From contig NZ_LR733413.1 in assembly GCF_902506345.1 (NCBI RefSeq), positions 1,273,445 to 1,337,444 on the forward strand: a stretch of 64,000 bases of DNA, read 5' to 3'. Position 1 is the first letter of the stretch. Each line of letters begins with the position of its first letter. Made by a program: the position numbers and the translations under genes. Origin of the DNA: Flavobacterium sp. 9R (lineage in GTDB: Bacteria; Bacteroidota; Bacteroidia; Flavobacteriales; Flavobacteriaceae). Positions 1-9,500 of the stretch are shown here, piece by piece. Under the pieces are notes generated by a model, which worked only from the letters and a program-made list of their open reading frames with translations, did no database searches and was not told where the DNA came from.

Positions 1-780
1 CATATTCTTCCAGAAGATCTTCCTTTGAATATTGTTTATGAAGATGCTGCTTTGTTATTGGTGAATAAAGATCCAGGAATGGTGGTACATCCTGGTCACG
101 GCAATTATACTGGTACTTTAGTGAATGCCTTGGCACATCATTTTGATAATTTGCCAATGAATAGTAGCGAGCGTCCTGGATTGGTGCATCGCATTGATAA
201 AGATACTTCAGGATTGTTAGTAGTTGCAAAAACAGAAGCAGCTATGACACATTTGGCAAAACAATTTGAGGCCAAAACTACAGAGCGTGAATATATTGCT
301 TTGGTTTGGGGAAATGTTGTTGCTGAAAGTGGAACCATAGAAGGAAACCTAGCACGTCACTTAAAAGATAGAATGCAAATGGCTGTTTTTGATGATCCAG
401 AAATTGGAAAACCAGCTATTACTCATTATAAAGTGTTGGAACGTTTTGGTTACGTTACTTTGATTTCTTGTCAGTTAGAAACAGGAAGAACTCACCAGAT
501 TAGAGCACATATGAAACATATTGGGCATCCGTTGTTTAATGATGAACGTTATGGAGGGCATTTGATACTAAAAGGTACAACGTTTACAAAATACAAGCAG
601 TTTATAGAAAATTGCTTTAAAGCCTTACCGAGACAAGCTTTGCATGCTAAAACATTAGGTTTTGTACATCCTACTACAGGAGAAATGATGCGTTTCGACA
701 CAGAAATACCAGCAGATTTTCAGGATTGTATTGATAGATGGCGCAATTACTGCAAGACGCACGAAACTAGCGAAGAATAA
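1..780 (+). CDS. rluD: RluD-type 23S rRNA pseudouridine synthase, 5'-truncated by the window
   Basis: RNA pseudouridine synthase of the RluA/RluD family, which converts uridines in 23S rRNA (RluD acts on helix 69) to pseudouridine in the cytoplasm. The frame is open from base 1 (residues HILPEDLP before the first internal TTG), so the true start and the S4-like N-terminal region lie outside the window; I do not accept TTG 25 as the start. Family landmarks seen are HRIDKDTSGLL with the catalytic Asp (bases ~187-219), TGRTHQIRAHMKHIGHPL in the middle, and the C-terminal HAKTLGFVHP block. The gene ends at TAA 780 and is followed at once by a bidirectional terminator. RluD rather than another RluA paralogue is inferred from the overall pattern. 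Confidence 0.88.
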   Translation, partial: HILPEDLPLNIVYEDAALLLVNKDPGMVVHPGHGNYTGTLVNALAHHFDNLPMNSSERPGLVHRIDKDTSGLLVVAKTEAAMTHLAKQFEAKTTEREYIALVWGNVVAESGTIEGNLARHLKDRMQMAVFDDPEIGKPAITHYKVLERFGYVTLISCQLETGRTHQIRAHMKHIGHPLFNDERYGGHLILKGTTFTKYKQFIENCFKALPRQALHAKTLGFVHPTTGEMMRFDTEIPADFQDCIDRWRNYCKTHETSEE

Positions 781-785
781 TAAAG

Positions 786-820
786 AAAAAGGACTTGTAG
801 TTTAAATACAAGTCCTTTTT
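786..820. terminator. Bidirectional intrinsic terminator between rluD and the DUF1398 gene
   Basis: A 14-bp perfect stem (786-799 with 807-820, arms AAAAAGGACTTGTA and its complement) with a 7-nt loop and T-runs on both strands. It sits between two convergent genes, so it can end transcription from both sides. Confidence 0.85.
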
Positions 821-823
821 CTT

Positions 824-1213
824 TTAAAGAGGTATTTTCTCGATCAGAATACTGTTTTGGTTTTTGTCGAGATAGGTACAGGTTTTTTCGATGATGTTTA
901 CGGTCCATTGTGCGATTCCGCATTGAGCAGCTTGATGGCAAAAAGTCAAATAATCGGTTTGACCTTCTTGATGCATTACTAAAAACTCTATAAATCGTTC
1001 TTTATTTGCGGAAGTAGCTACTGCCAAAGTATCATAGGTTTCTGTTGCAGTTGTTCTGTAGTTGTTACTGCCAAAATATTCTACATGACCATCGGCAACA
1101 AAAGTATCATAACCTATAACTCCCAAATTGATTAAATCTTGAATGTACTTTGGGAAATCGGCACCTGATTTTACTTTATTATGCGCTTCTTTAATCTGAG
1201 CTATTGTAAACAT
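824..1213 (-). CDS. DUF1398 family protein
   Basis: A 129-residue cytoplasmic protein with no signal peptide or membrane segment. The sequence pattern (N-terminal KSGADFPKYIQDL, then GVIGYDTFVADGHVEYFG) matches the DUF1398 family as I know it, whose members are sometimes called phage-envelope-like; no function is established. The length is normal for the family. It is transcribed after the thioesterase-like gene, whose stop lies 12 nt upstream of this ATG, so the two probably form one transcript ending at the shared terminator at 786-820. The assignment rests on remembered family pattern, so the name is moderately sure and the function is unknown. Confidence 0.7.
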   Translation of the reverse strand: MFTIAQIKEAHNKVKSGADFPKYIQDLINLGVIGYDTFVADGHVEYFGSNNYRTTATETYDTLAVATSANKERFIEFLVMHQEGQTDYLTFCHQAAQCGIAQWTVNIIEKTCTYLDKNQNSILIEKIPL

Positions 1214-1225
1214 AGACGGTATTGT

Positions 1226-1660
1226 TTAAAGTGAAATAAAATCGGAAGTTTTTGGAAATGAATTCAATGCATCAACAACAATTTGAGGAGTGGGTTGGGC
1301 TAATTTTCTTAATTTGGTATCTATCCAAGCACCATCTACGGTTATAGTCGCACACAAAACCTCGTCTCGGTAAAATTCATGTACGATAGACCAGCGTGAA
1401 GCATCGGGTTTCATTTTTGCAATTTTCGTTTGCATAACAATGGTATCCGAAAGGTTAATCTCTTTTCTAAAAACACATTCTTCTCTAAATAAAACAGGAC
1501 CAAAATGTTCGGTTTTCATCACTCGCAACGTTAGACCTAATTCTTCTAAAATTTCAATACGATGTTGTGCGCCAAAATCATAATACGCACTGTGTCGCAT
1601 ATGAAAATTGGGATCTAAATCGGACCAACGAAAAGAGAGTTGTTTGCTAAATGTAGCCAT
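1226..1660 (-). CDS. Acyl-CoA thioesterase-like hotdog protein (4HBT type)
   Basis: A ~144-residue single-hotdog protein of the 4-hydroxybenzoyl-CoA/acyl-CoA thioesterase type, which hydrolyses acyl-CoA thioesters in the cytoplasm. The N-terminal motif RWSDLDPNFHMRHSAYYDF carries the Asp and His typical of this family, and the rest shows alternating beta strands (VLFREECVFRKEI, SRWSIVHEFYRDE). The open frame extends upstream to 1693, but the start chosen is ATG 1660 (MATFSKQL): the extra 11 residues are not family-like, and a -7 promoter element lies at 1691-1698, inside that extension. The substrate cannot be told. It is probably co-transcribed with the DUF1398 gene 12 nt downstream. Confidence 0.78.
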   Translation of the reverse strand: MATFSKQLSFRWSDLDPNFHMRHSAYYDFGAQHRIEILEELGLTLRVMKTEHFGPVLFREECVFRKEINLSDTIVMQTKIAKMKPDASRWSIVHEFYRDEVLCATITVDGAWIDTKLRKLAQPTPQIVVDALNSFPKTSDFISL

Positions 1661-1690
1661 AAGTATGTTTTTTTCTTTTGTAATGAGGGG

Positions 1691-1698
1691 CAAAATTA
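1691..1698 (-). promoter_or_regulatory. Candidate -7 element (TAATTTTG) for the thioesterase/DUF1398 pair
   Basis: On the minus strand this reads TAATTTTG, a match to the Bacteroidota TAnnTTTG box, 30 nt upstream of ATG 1660. I see no clear TTG at the expected spacing, so this is a partial match only. Confidence 0.4.
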
Positions 1699-1850
1699 CG
1701 AATATATGTGGTTTTTTGGGGAGAAAGAATTTGGATTAACAGAAAGTTGTGTTTTTTACTTTAATCTGTTTTTGTGGTATTTTTTTAACTTGTTGGAAAT
1801 AGGGATATTGATTGCTCTACTTTAAAATTGTGAATATCTATTTGAATAAT

Positions 1851-1883
1851 TTGTTCTTTTATTTGCGTTAAAATCTATCTTTG
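1851..1883 (+). promoter_or_regulatory. Candidate Bacteroidota promoter for the DUF4494 gene
   Basis: TATCTTTG at 1876-1883 matches the -7 consensus TAnnTTTG. A TTG at 1851-1853 lies 22 nt upstream, within the accepted 17-23 nt spacing. The ATG follows 19 nt downstream at 1903. Confidence 0.55.
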
Positions 1884-1902
1884 GCTCCCTAAAAAAATCA
1901 CA

Positions 1903-2463
1903 ATGAGCACAATTTGGTACGAATGCAAAATAAAGTATAGAAAAACTGATGAAACAGGTGGGCAAAAGATTACCACTGAACCCTATTTGGTTGACGCTTT
2001 ATCTTATACGGAGGCCGAAAAAAGAATCAATGAAGAAATGGCAGCTTACATCAGTGAAGAATTCAAAATTACCAACATAAAAGTAGGGAATTACGCTGAA
2101 ATCCATCCGTTTGAGAATGCTGATCGCTGGTTCAAATCGAAAGTTTCATTATTGGCTTTTGATGAAGAAAGTGGTAAAGAACGTAAATCGAATATGTATC
2201 TTTTGGTGCAAGCCAATGATGTTAGAGAAGCTTTTGATAATACGCTGATTGCGATGAAAAATACAATGGGAGAATATACTATCCCTGCAATTTCAGAATC
2301 ACCAATTGTAGATGTCTTTCCTTATTTTAGTGGAGATGAGGATGAAGCAGAAGCACTAGAACGATTCAATGCACTTAAAGCATCTACGGTACCTACCTAT
2401 GATACTTCTGCTTTAGAAGCTGAAGATTTGGTTGCCGAATTAGCAGAGACTAATGATAACTAA
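1903..2463 (+). CDS. DUF4494 domain-containing protein
   Basis: A 186-residue soluble protein matching the Bacteroidota DUF4494 family: the N-terminal WYECKIKYRKTDETG, the middle IHPFENADRWFKSKVSLLAFDEESGKERKS and the SPIVDVFPYF near residue 150 are its recognisable stretches. The function of the family is unknown. The C-terminal ~40 residues are acidic and Ala/Glu-rich, probably flexible. It stands alone on the plus strand with its own promoter-like element at 1851-1883 and a strong terminator at 2541-2570. There is nothing to suggest transfer. Confidence 0.8.
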   Translation: MSTIWYECKIKYRKTDETGGQKITTEPYLVDALSYTEAEKRINEEMAAYISEEFKITNIKVGNYAEIHPFENADRWFKSKVSLLAFDEESGKERKSNMYLLVQANDVREAFDNTLIAMKNTMGEYTIPAISESPIVDVFPYFSGDEDEAEALERFNALKASTVPTYDTSALEAEDLVAELAETNDN

Positions 2464-2540
2464 TAATACAGTAGCTTTTCATTTGCTTCAATTTTTTTAT
2501 GTATCGCTATTTCAGGACTAAATAGTTAAAAGCAAAAAAA

Positions 2541-2570
2541 AAACATCTCAAGTTTGAGATGTTTTTTTTT
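2541..2570. terminator. Bidirectional intrinsic terminator
   Basis: The stem AAACATCTC with its complement GAGATGTTT (arms 2541-2551 and 2554-2564, the innermost bases forming the loop) is flanked by an A-run and a T-run. It lies between the convergent DUF4494 and TonB-receptor genes and serves both. Confidence 0.85.
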
Positions 2571-2582
2571 CTTCTTTTTTCT

Positions 2583-5258
2583 CTAAAAATTAAAACCTAA
2601 TCTAGCATAGTAGTAGGCTCCACTAAAACCCATTTGTACGGCATCCCAGTAGCCACCAGCTTCCACCCAGTCATCTTGTTGATCTGGATAGATGTTGAAA
2701 AGGTTGTTGGCACCAATGCTTAATTTGGTATGTTTTTGTAATTGAAAACCTAAGGTCAAATCCGTAACGATTTTTGCGCCATAAGTATCTGTTGCTGCTT
2801 TAATTTGTTCTGCGAAAGAACCATAACCCGCCACATCTTCATACATTTGATAATCTAGCAGTTTAACTTCGCTGAATCTTGTAAAAGCCAAACCAGCATT
2901 AAACCATTTTCTGTCATAATTCAGGTTTAATCCAAATTTATTGTCAGGTGCTGAGGCTAGTAAAAAGGCTTTTTCTCTTTCGCCAAAGAAAATTTCTTTG
3001 TCTAAACTACCATTTTTTACTTTATCAATTTTCATATTGTTGATGTTTCCAACTAATGAAGCTGAGAAAGAATTGTCATTGATTTTCTTTTTCCAAGATA
3101 AAACAACGTCCAAACCAGTAGTTTTAGTGTCTACACCGTTAATGAAGAATTGCGCTTCATCAACTCCCAAATTAAAACTAGATGCATCAAAATAACCGGT
3201 AAGTACAATTCTGTCTTTTACATTGATTAAATAACCATCTACTGTCGCTGTAAAATCTCCAAAAGTAGCGGTAAAACCCAAAGAGCCATTCAATGCTTTT
3301 TCTTCGTTTAACTTATTAATTCCAAAAGCTTTGGTTACTGGGCTATTGTTTGGTGAAAGTAAAATTTCTGAAGCCCCACTTGAAGAGAAATTAGTAAAAC
3401 GCAAGTTATAATACACTTGTGCCAAAGAAGGTGCACGGAAACCAGTACTTATAGAACCTCTAAAATTGATGTTTTTAGATGCTTTTATTCTTGTAGAAAA
3501 TTTACCGTTTAGAGTACTTCCAAAGTCACTGTAGTTTTCAAAACGCAAGGCGCCGCTTATTAGAAAATTTTCGGTTACGTCTAATTCGCTATCGGCATAA
3601 AGGGATAAATTGGTTCTATTTTTATCAACTTCGTTTTTAGGACTATAGCCAGGGAATCCTTGAGAACCACCAGGTCTTGCTTCTCCAGAAATAGGGTCGA
3701 TTGGAGCAAATTGCGATGTAGGATCAGTAATAGGTAATCCGTTGGTGTCATATGTTGCATAAGAACCTTCCTCTCCTGCAAAAATGTTGAATTTTTCTGT
3801 TCTGTATTCTGCACCAAAGGCTAAGTTCATTCCACTCAAAACTGAATCATAATTTTTGGAGAAATCAAAATTCATAGTATTTTGAATAAGGCTATGTCCA
3901 CCTGCATCGAATTCGGTAGGAGAGGCTTCCTCTAACGAAGCATTAATGGTTCCTTTTACATAATAATGGAAAAGATTTTTTCCATAAGTATTACTGATGT
4001 CGATTTTCCAACCGCTAGCTGTTTTGGTTCTAAAACCAGCAGCAAAAGAATTGTCTACAATGTTTGAAGTGATTCTTGGGGTATACCCTCCAGGATAAAT
4101 AGTTTCAACTACTCGTTCGCCATCGTTTCTGGTAAAAGCATAAGCATCGGTATCTCTAAAGTTACGTCCTCCAAAAGCATAAAACTCTGAATTTTCTGAA
4201 ACCGGAATGGCTAAATTTCCAAATAAATTGAAACCTTGTATTTCGGCTTCGCCAAATCCTTTTCTGAAGTCAAAACCAGGACGCAAGGTTTTATTTTTAC
4301 TCAAATATTCTGTAGTAAAATTGGCGTATCCACCTTTTTCTCCTATTGAAAGACCATAATTGGCAGCGATTTTTACTGAACCACCGTCAAAATTCTGATC
4401 TTTTCCAAAGCTATTTCCGTTTCCATTTTGATCCAATCTAAAACCTTTGGTGTTGGCAGTTCCATTAGGGAAATCTCCTTGGGCATTTGTATTATAAGCA
4501 CCATAAGTAATCATTCCAGTTACTTCATCAACATTGTCGTTAAGTACGATATTAATCACTCCAGCAATAGCATCAGAGCCATATTGCGCTGCGGCACCAT
4601 CTCTAAGGATTTCTATTCTTTTGATAGAAGCAGCTGGAATGGCATTTAAATCGGTTCCAGTATTTCCTCTACCACGAGTACCAAAAAGATTGATCAATGA
4701 CGATTGATGACGTCGTTTTCCGTTGATTAAAACCAAGGTTTGATCAGGTCCTAATCCTCTGAGCGATGCTGGATCTACGTGGTCAGCTCCGTCGGATCCG
4801 GATTGTTTATTGGCATTAAAGGAAGGGGCTACATATTGAAGAAGTTCATTGATTTCTAATTTTCCACTTTGAGTAGTCACATCTTTTACACTAATGATGT
4901 CGATGGGAACTGCTGAATTGACAACGGTTCGTTTAGAGTTTCTTGAACCTACCACCTGAACTTCTTGCAATTCTTGTCCATTATCGTTAGTTAATGTAAT
5001 GCTGAGTTCATCTCCCGATGGTGTTTTGGTAGTTGTTTTGTATCCTACGTAACTAAAAATCAATACTCCATTTGCAGAAATTTTGATTTTATACTTTCCG
5101 TCAAAATCAGTTGAAACTCCGTTTGAAGTTCCTTTTTCGATTACATTGACTCCAGGTATTGGGTTACCCTCGGCATCTTTTATGGTACCAGTAACTTCTC
5201 TTTGGGCAAAAGAGATAAAGGAGCAAAGTAAAAAAAATAGTAAAGTTATTCTTTTCAT
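2583..5258 (-). CDS. TonB-dependent outer-membrane receptor
   Basis: An 891-residue outer-membrane transporter driven by TonB. It has a signal peptide (residues 1-19, MKRITLLFFLLCSFISFAQ) and a CarboxypepD_reg-like beta-sandwich (about 20-105, starting REVTGTIKDAEGNPIPGVNV). The plug follows (about 115-240, with LRGLGPDQTLVLINGKRR and IEILRDGAAAQYGSDAIAGVINI), then a 22-strand-type barrel ending in the terminal aromatic FNF. No SusD partner or substrate enzyme sits beside it, so it is not a SusCD locus and the substrate (siderophore, vitamin or other) cannot be inferred. It is monocistronic, with a terminator at 2541-2570 and a 236-bp spacer upstream in which I see no clear promoter match or regulator site. 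Confidence 0.93.
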   Translation of the reverse strand: MKRITLLFFLLCSFISFAQREVTGTIKDAEGNPIPGVNVIEKGTSNGVSTDFDGKYKIKISANGVLIFSYVGYKTTTKTPSGDELSITLTNDNGQELQEVQVVGSRNSKRTVVNSAVPIDIISVKDVTTQSGKLEINELLQYVAPSFNANKQSGSDGADHVDPASLRGLGPDQTLVLINGKRRHQSSLINLFGTRGRGNTGTDLNAIPAASIKRIEILRDGAAAQYGSDAIAGVINIVLNDNVDEVTGMITYGAYNTNAQGDFPNGTANTKGFRLDQNGNGNSFGKDQNFDGGSVKIAANYGLSIGEKGGYANFTTEYLSKNKTLRPGFDFRKGFGEAEIQGFNLFGNLAIPVSENSEFYAFGGRNFRDTDAYAFTRNDGERVVETIYPGGYTPRITSNIVDNSFAAGFRTKTASGWKIDISNTYGKNLFHYYVKGTINASLEEASPTEFDAGGHSLIQNTMNFDFSKNYDSVLSGMNLAFGAEYRTEKFNIFAGEEGSYATYDTNGLPITDPTSQFAPIDPISGEARPGGSQGFPGYSPKNEVDKNRTNLSLYADSELDVTENFLISGALRFENYSDFGSTLNGKFSTRIKASKNINFRGSISTGFRAPSLAQVYYNLRFTNFSSSGASEILLSPNNSPVTKAFGINKLNEEKALNGSLGFTATFGDFTATVDGYLINVKDRIVLTGYFDASSFNLGVDEAQFFINGVDTKTTGLDVVLSWKKKINDNSFSASLVGNINNMKIDKVKNGSLDKEIFFGEREKAFLLASAPDNKFGLNLNYDRKWFNAGLAFTRFSEVKLLDYQMYEDVAGYGSFAEQIKAATDTYGAKIVTDLTLGFQLQKHTKLSIGANNLFNIYPDQQDDWVEAGGYWDAVQMGFSGAYYYARLGFNF

Positions 5259-5440
5259 AAATTTTCAGTTAAGTTAGTATTTTATCTTTTTATAAAAGTA
5301 TTAAAATAAATGTTAACTCGTTTAATTTTATTTACTTAAATTTTATTTTTGATGATTACTATTTAATGTTTCTTTGTTTTTTTAGATAATAATTCAATGA
5401 ATGATTGCTGTTCTTGTATTGCTTTATTTGGTTGAAGTGT

Positions 5441-5482
5441 CTTTTATAGCCCAATTTTTAAGTTAAAATTGAGCTATAAAAG
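5441..5482 (-). terminator. Hairpin downstream of the distal porP/sprF-like gene
   Basis: The arms CTTTTATAGC and GCTATAAAAG, extended by CAATTTT/AAAATTG with one bulged base, form a long hairpin just past the stop at 5495. The U-tract on the minus strand is weak, so its termination strength is uncertain. Confidence 0.5.
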
Positions 5483-5494
5483 CATTTAATTTTA

Positions 5495-6475
5495 TTAATT
5501 GACCGCAGGACAAAAACAATCGTAGCGTAGTTTTTTGCAAAAAACATCCAATCCGAGAGTGATTTGATGAAAACCACCGCTAGCAAATTGTATGTTACCC
5601 ACAAAGGATGTATAAGTATAGGCAAACATTACATTTTTATAATTAACACCTAGAATTGGAATAAGGTTCTGCAGTTTTTGGCTGTTATTCGTACCGTAAG
5701 TGGCACCATCTAGGCTTCTTCTGTATGAAATGCCTCCCCACAATATACCTTCATTTAACTTTTTATATAGTTTTAAATTAATATCGACAAAACTCTCTTG
5801 GGTTTTTTCCACCAATTGAAATAAAACGGAAGGCTCTACTTGTAATAGTTCCGTTTCACCAAAGATATAACCTGTGGAAAAAAGATATTTTCTAAGATTA
5901 TCGGATTCAATATCGGTATACAATTGTCTTTGATTGGCAACAATATTTTTTATTGTTGCGTGGGTATAGAAATTATTATATTGATAGGATAAACCCACGT
6001 CAAGATTAAAATAGGAATCCTTTAATTGTGCACCAGCTTGGGTAATAGGGTCAAAGATGGGACTAAATTTGGTCTCGTCAAGACTACTTTGAATGATACC
6101 AGCATTCATTCCAAATGATAATTGATTCAATTCTGGACCGCTTTCATTGAGTGGTAGGTGATGGGCATAGGTTAGTTTTAATCCTTTTTGGGAATGGTAT
6201 CCATTTCTATCATTAAAAACGATTGCACCAATCCCTGAACGTTCACCAACTCCCATATTAAAACTAAGTGTTTGTAATCTTGGCGATTCTGGTTGTGAAG
6301 TCCATTGTTGTCTACTTGTAAGTCTAATTTTTGCACAATTAGAACTTCCAGCCATTGATGGGTGCAGTAAGTAATAGTTGTCTGAGAGGTAATCACTGTA
6401 GACAGCAATTCCCTCTTGTGCAATTGTTAGTTGAGTTAGTAAGAGTACTAGTGGTAATATGAATTTTAATTTCAT
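5495..6475 (-). CDS. PorP/SprF family type IX secretion membrane protein (partner of adhesin B)
   Basis: A 326-residue outer-membrane beta-barrel of the PorP/SprF family. In F. johnsoniae SprF is needed for the adhesin SprB to reach the surface, and type B sorting-domain cargo usually works with a cognate PorP/SprF-like protein encoded beside it. Seen here: a signal peptide (residues 1-19, ending TIAQ), the early SDYLSDNYYLLHPSMAGSS block typical of the family (compare YNMSVFNPAYAGS in the other copy), then repeated amphipathic strands. It starts 44 nt after the stop of adhesin B and is the last gene of the locus. It is clearly divergent from the other PorP at 16479-17399, which fits a dedicated partner for each adhesin. 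Confidence 0.88.
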   Translation of the reverse strand: MKLKFILPLVLLLTQLTIAQEGIAVYSDYLSDNYYLLHPSMAGSSNCAKIRLTSRQQWTSQPESPRLQTLSFNMGVGERSGIGAIVFNDRNGYHSQKGLKLTYAHHLPLNESGPELNQLSFGMNAGIIQSSLDETKFSPIFDPITQAGAQLKDSYFNLDVGLSYQYNNFYTHATIKNIVANQRQLYTDIESDNLRKYLFSTGYIFGETELLQVEPSVLFQLVEKTQESFVDINLKLYKKLNEGILWGGISYRRSLDGATYGTNNSQKLQNLIPILGVNYKNVMFAYTYTSFVGNIQFASGGFHQITLGLDVFCKKLRYDCFCPAVN

Positions 6476-6519
6476 TGTATTTTTGAGGAGTTAAATTTGT
6501 CAATTTTTGTTTTTTGAGT

Positions 6520-9500
6520 TTATCGTTTCAGCGAAAAGTGAGATTTAAACTCAACCATTTTACCATTTTCTTCAAAGATTACTTTGAACCAATAGTCAGT
6601 AGCAGGAAGGTCATTTCGATTGTAAGTTCCATCCCAGCCATTACCTTGAGGTCTAATTTCGTTTAAGAGTTTTCCGAATCTATCAAAGATGTATATCACA
6701 GCATTAGGTTGGTTTGATAGGTCACTAATATTCCAAGTATCATTATAACCGTCTCCGTTTGGTGTGAAGAAGTTAGGGAAATCAAGAGCATAAGCGTCCA
6801 AAATAGTTTCTTGACAACCGTCTAAATCTCTAATTGTTATTTGATGTGGACCAGGAGTTACTCCATTGAATATAGGTGACAATTGTATCTCTCCTTGGTC
6901 TAATTGATACGAATAATCTTCAACATTGCCATTGCTAACACTAACTGTGAACATTTGTTCTTTTGAAAAAGAACGTGTAAGAATGTACGAAGCATTGGCA
7001 GATTGAGATGATTTAACTTCAATTTTTACTTCTTTTGAACTACAACCTGTAAGCGTGTTGGTGGCAATAAGGGAATAACTACCCGCTTTATTCGCCACTA
7101 AAGTTGCGTTTTGTTCAAGAGGTAACACAGTACCATTAAAACTCCATTGGTAGGTATAACCAGTAGTTGGTAATGTGGAATCAATGATGTAATCCCTAAT
7201 TGTAGCGCCAGAAATAGGGTCAACACATATGATTCCGTCGACAGGTTTAGGTAGCACTTGTGGATTAATTGTAATTGTAATGGCTTCTATGGCCGTGCAT
7301 TTAGATGCCGATACTATATTTGTTATTCTTGCGTAAACCATATAGCTAAAAGGGATAGCGCTCAAATAGCTTGATGGATTTGGTATTGGATTATTATTTA
7401 ATTGAGCGTCATTTAAACTTGTAAAATATGTAATTTGATAATTGCTTACAGGGTTTGTTCCTAGAAGTATGGTGTTAAATGCTGTCAAATTTAATGTCAT
7501 TTTTCCATCATTAGTGTCATCTGTATCACAGAAACTACTTTGAGCATTGGTAACACTAGTAGTTGCCGCTCCCTCTTCGACAATCAATTGCAAACTATTA
7601 GAGGTGCTGGAACAGTTTGTAATCAAATTGTCTATTCTAACGTAAATGTTTTGACTAAATGCAGTTGTATTAGTATACAAATTGGAAAGAGGGTTTGTAT
7701 TATTGATTGCATTTACTTGGCTATCAAAATAGCTGATTTTATAGTCGTTAGGGTTGCTAACGGTATTCAACATCTCTACTGTTTTGTTTGAAAAGTCAAA
7801 AGTCATGAATCCATCAGTATTGGGCTCACAGAGTACATAATTAGAGACATTGTTAAAGCCTGGCAATAAATTCACTTTTAGAGGAAGTGTAACTACAGTT
7901 GCACATTTGATATCATTTGGATTAGCAGGTGATGTACTTACTCTTACATAAATGTTTTGATTTACTGTCGTGTTGGTAAATTGGCTAGGGTTACTAATTC
8001 TATTGGATGTATTCCCGCTATCGGCATCAATTTTATTAGTATAGTATTCAAGTACAAGACTCATATCACCATTTTTGATTTCGTTTTGAGCTAAAGTCAA
8101 ATCAAAAGTTGCGATACCTAAATTGTTAGTACTACTATCACATAATTGCAATGTAGTAGGAGTAGTGTTTGGTTTTGGTAAAGGCATAACTCTCAAAGTA
8201 AGTGTCGTATAACTAGTACAATTGGTTGTAGTATTTGTCACACTTACAAAAAGGGTTTGTGAATTGATTGTATTCGCAAAACTTGTAATATTTGTTATCG
8301 GATTGGCGTTAGCAATTGCTTCTGATTGTAAACGAAAGAATTGAACTTTTAAACTAGTATTTCCACCAGTAATTTCATTGATTTTTGTTGTCAAATCAAA
8401 AAGCTCAATCTCATTTCCAGAGGCATCATCGCACAACATATATTCTGTAGGCAAAATTGCTGTAGGTAAAGCAATAACATTAATTGTAAAACTTGTTACA
8501 TCAAAGCATCCAAGTGTATTGTGAGTGACTCTCGCAAATACTGTTTCAGAGTTAGGGATTGTGTTGGTGTAGTTAGAAGCATTACTTATTGCATTGGTAT
8601 TATTTATGGCATCTGTACTATTTTTGAAATAGGCAACAGTATGCGTACTAGCATTATTTACTCCTAGTATTTGTGAATCTAGTGACCTTAAATTAAAAGT
8701 CATAAAGCCGTCTTGATTATCATCACATAGTTCATATGGTTTTGCCAAAAGAGTAGCAAGAGGCTTGGCATTGACTTTTAATTGTAGCGTTGTCAATGCG
8801 TAACAAGTAGTACTATTAGAACTCACTCTCACATATAGCGTTTGATTATCTTTTACATTGTTATTATACAAACCAGTATACGCAAATACATTATTGATAG
8901 CATTTTGCTGTGTTTCATGAAAACTAATGGTTACTCCTGTAGAGGAGTTTATTTCATTTAACAAAGTTGTGTTGCTTAAATCAAATATTCCAAAACCATC
9001 ATTATTGTCATCACAAATAGTAAGGGCATTTGGTTGATTAGCCAATGGTTGTGTGTTTATGGTTACATTAACAGGTTTTATGTCTGTGCATATTGTACTT
9101 GAACCAACAGTACTTTTGATATAGTAAGTACCAGAAGCAGCTATAGCATTAGGATTTGTTAGCGGAATGCTAGCTGCGGCATCGTTCCAATAGGTAATTG
9201 TACCTCCGCCAGTTGCCGTGAAGGCTGTTGTAATATCTACTGTTGCAGGAGCACAAACCGCTGCTGGACTAGTAACAGTAACTACAGGCTGAGGTTGCAC
9301 AGTTATAGTGTAGGTCATAATTGGACCTGTACAAGGACCAAGTTGTTCTGCATACACTTGTATAGTTGCTGTAATTGCACTATTGGTGTTGTTTAATGCG
9401 GTAAAACTTGGGATGTTTCCAATTCCAGAAAGTGCTGGGGCTCCAATAGTATTGGTCATACTCCAATGGTACTTGGTATTAATCAGGTCTACAGGAGTAC

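Noticed and set aside
25-27. TTG 25 as the start of the pseudouridine synthase gene
   Set aside because: The frame is open to base 1 and the N-terminal domain of the family would be missing, so the gene is cut by the window edge.
1640-1825. A 61-residue plus-strand frame between the thioesterase and DUF4494 genes
   Set aside because: It is low-complexity Phe/Leu-rich sequence, overlaps the thioesterase start region and has no start context or family likeness.
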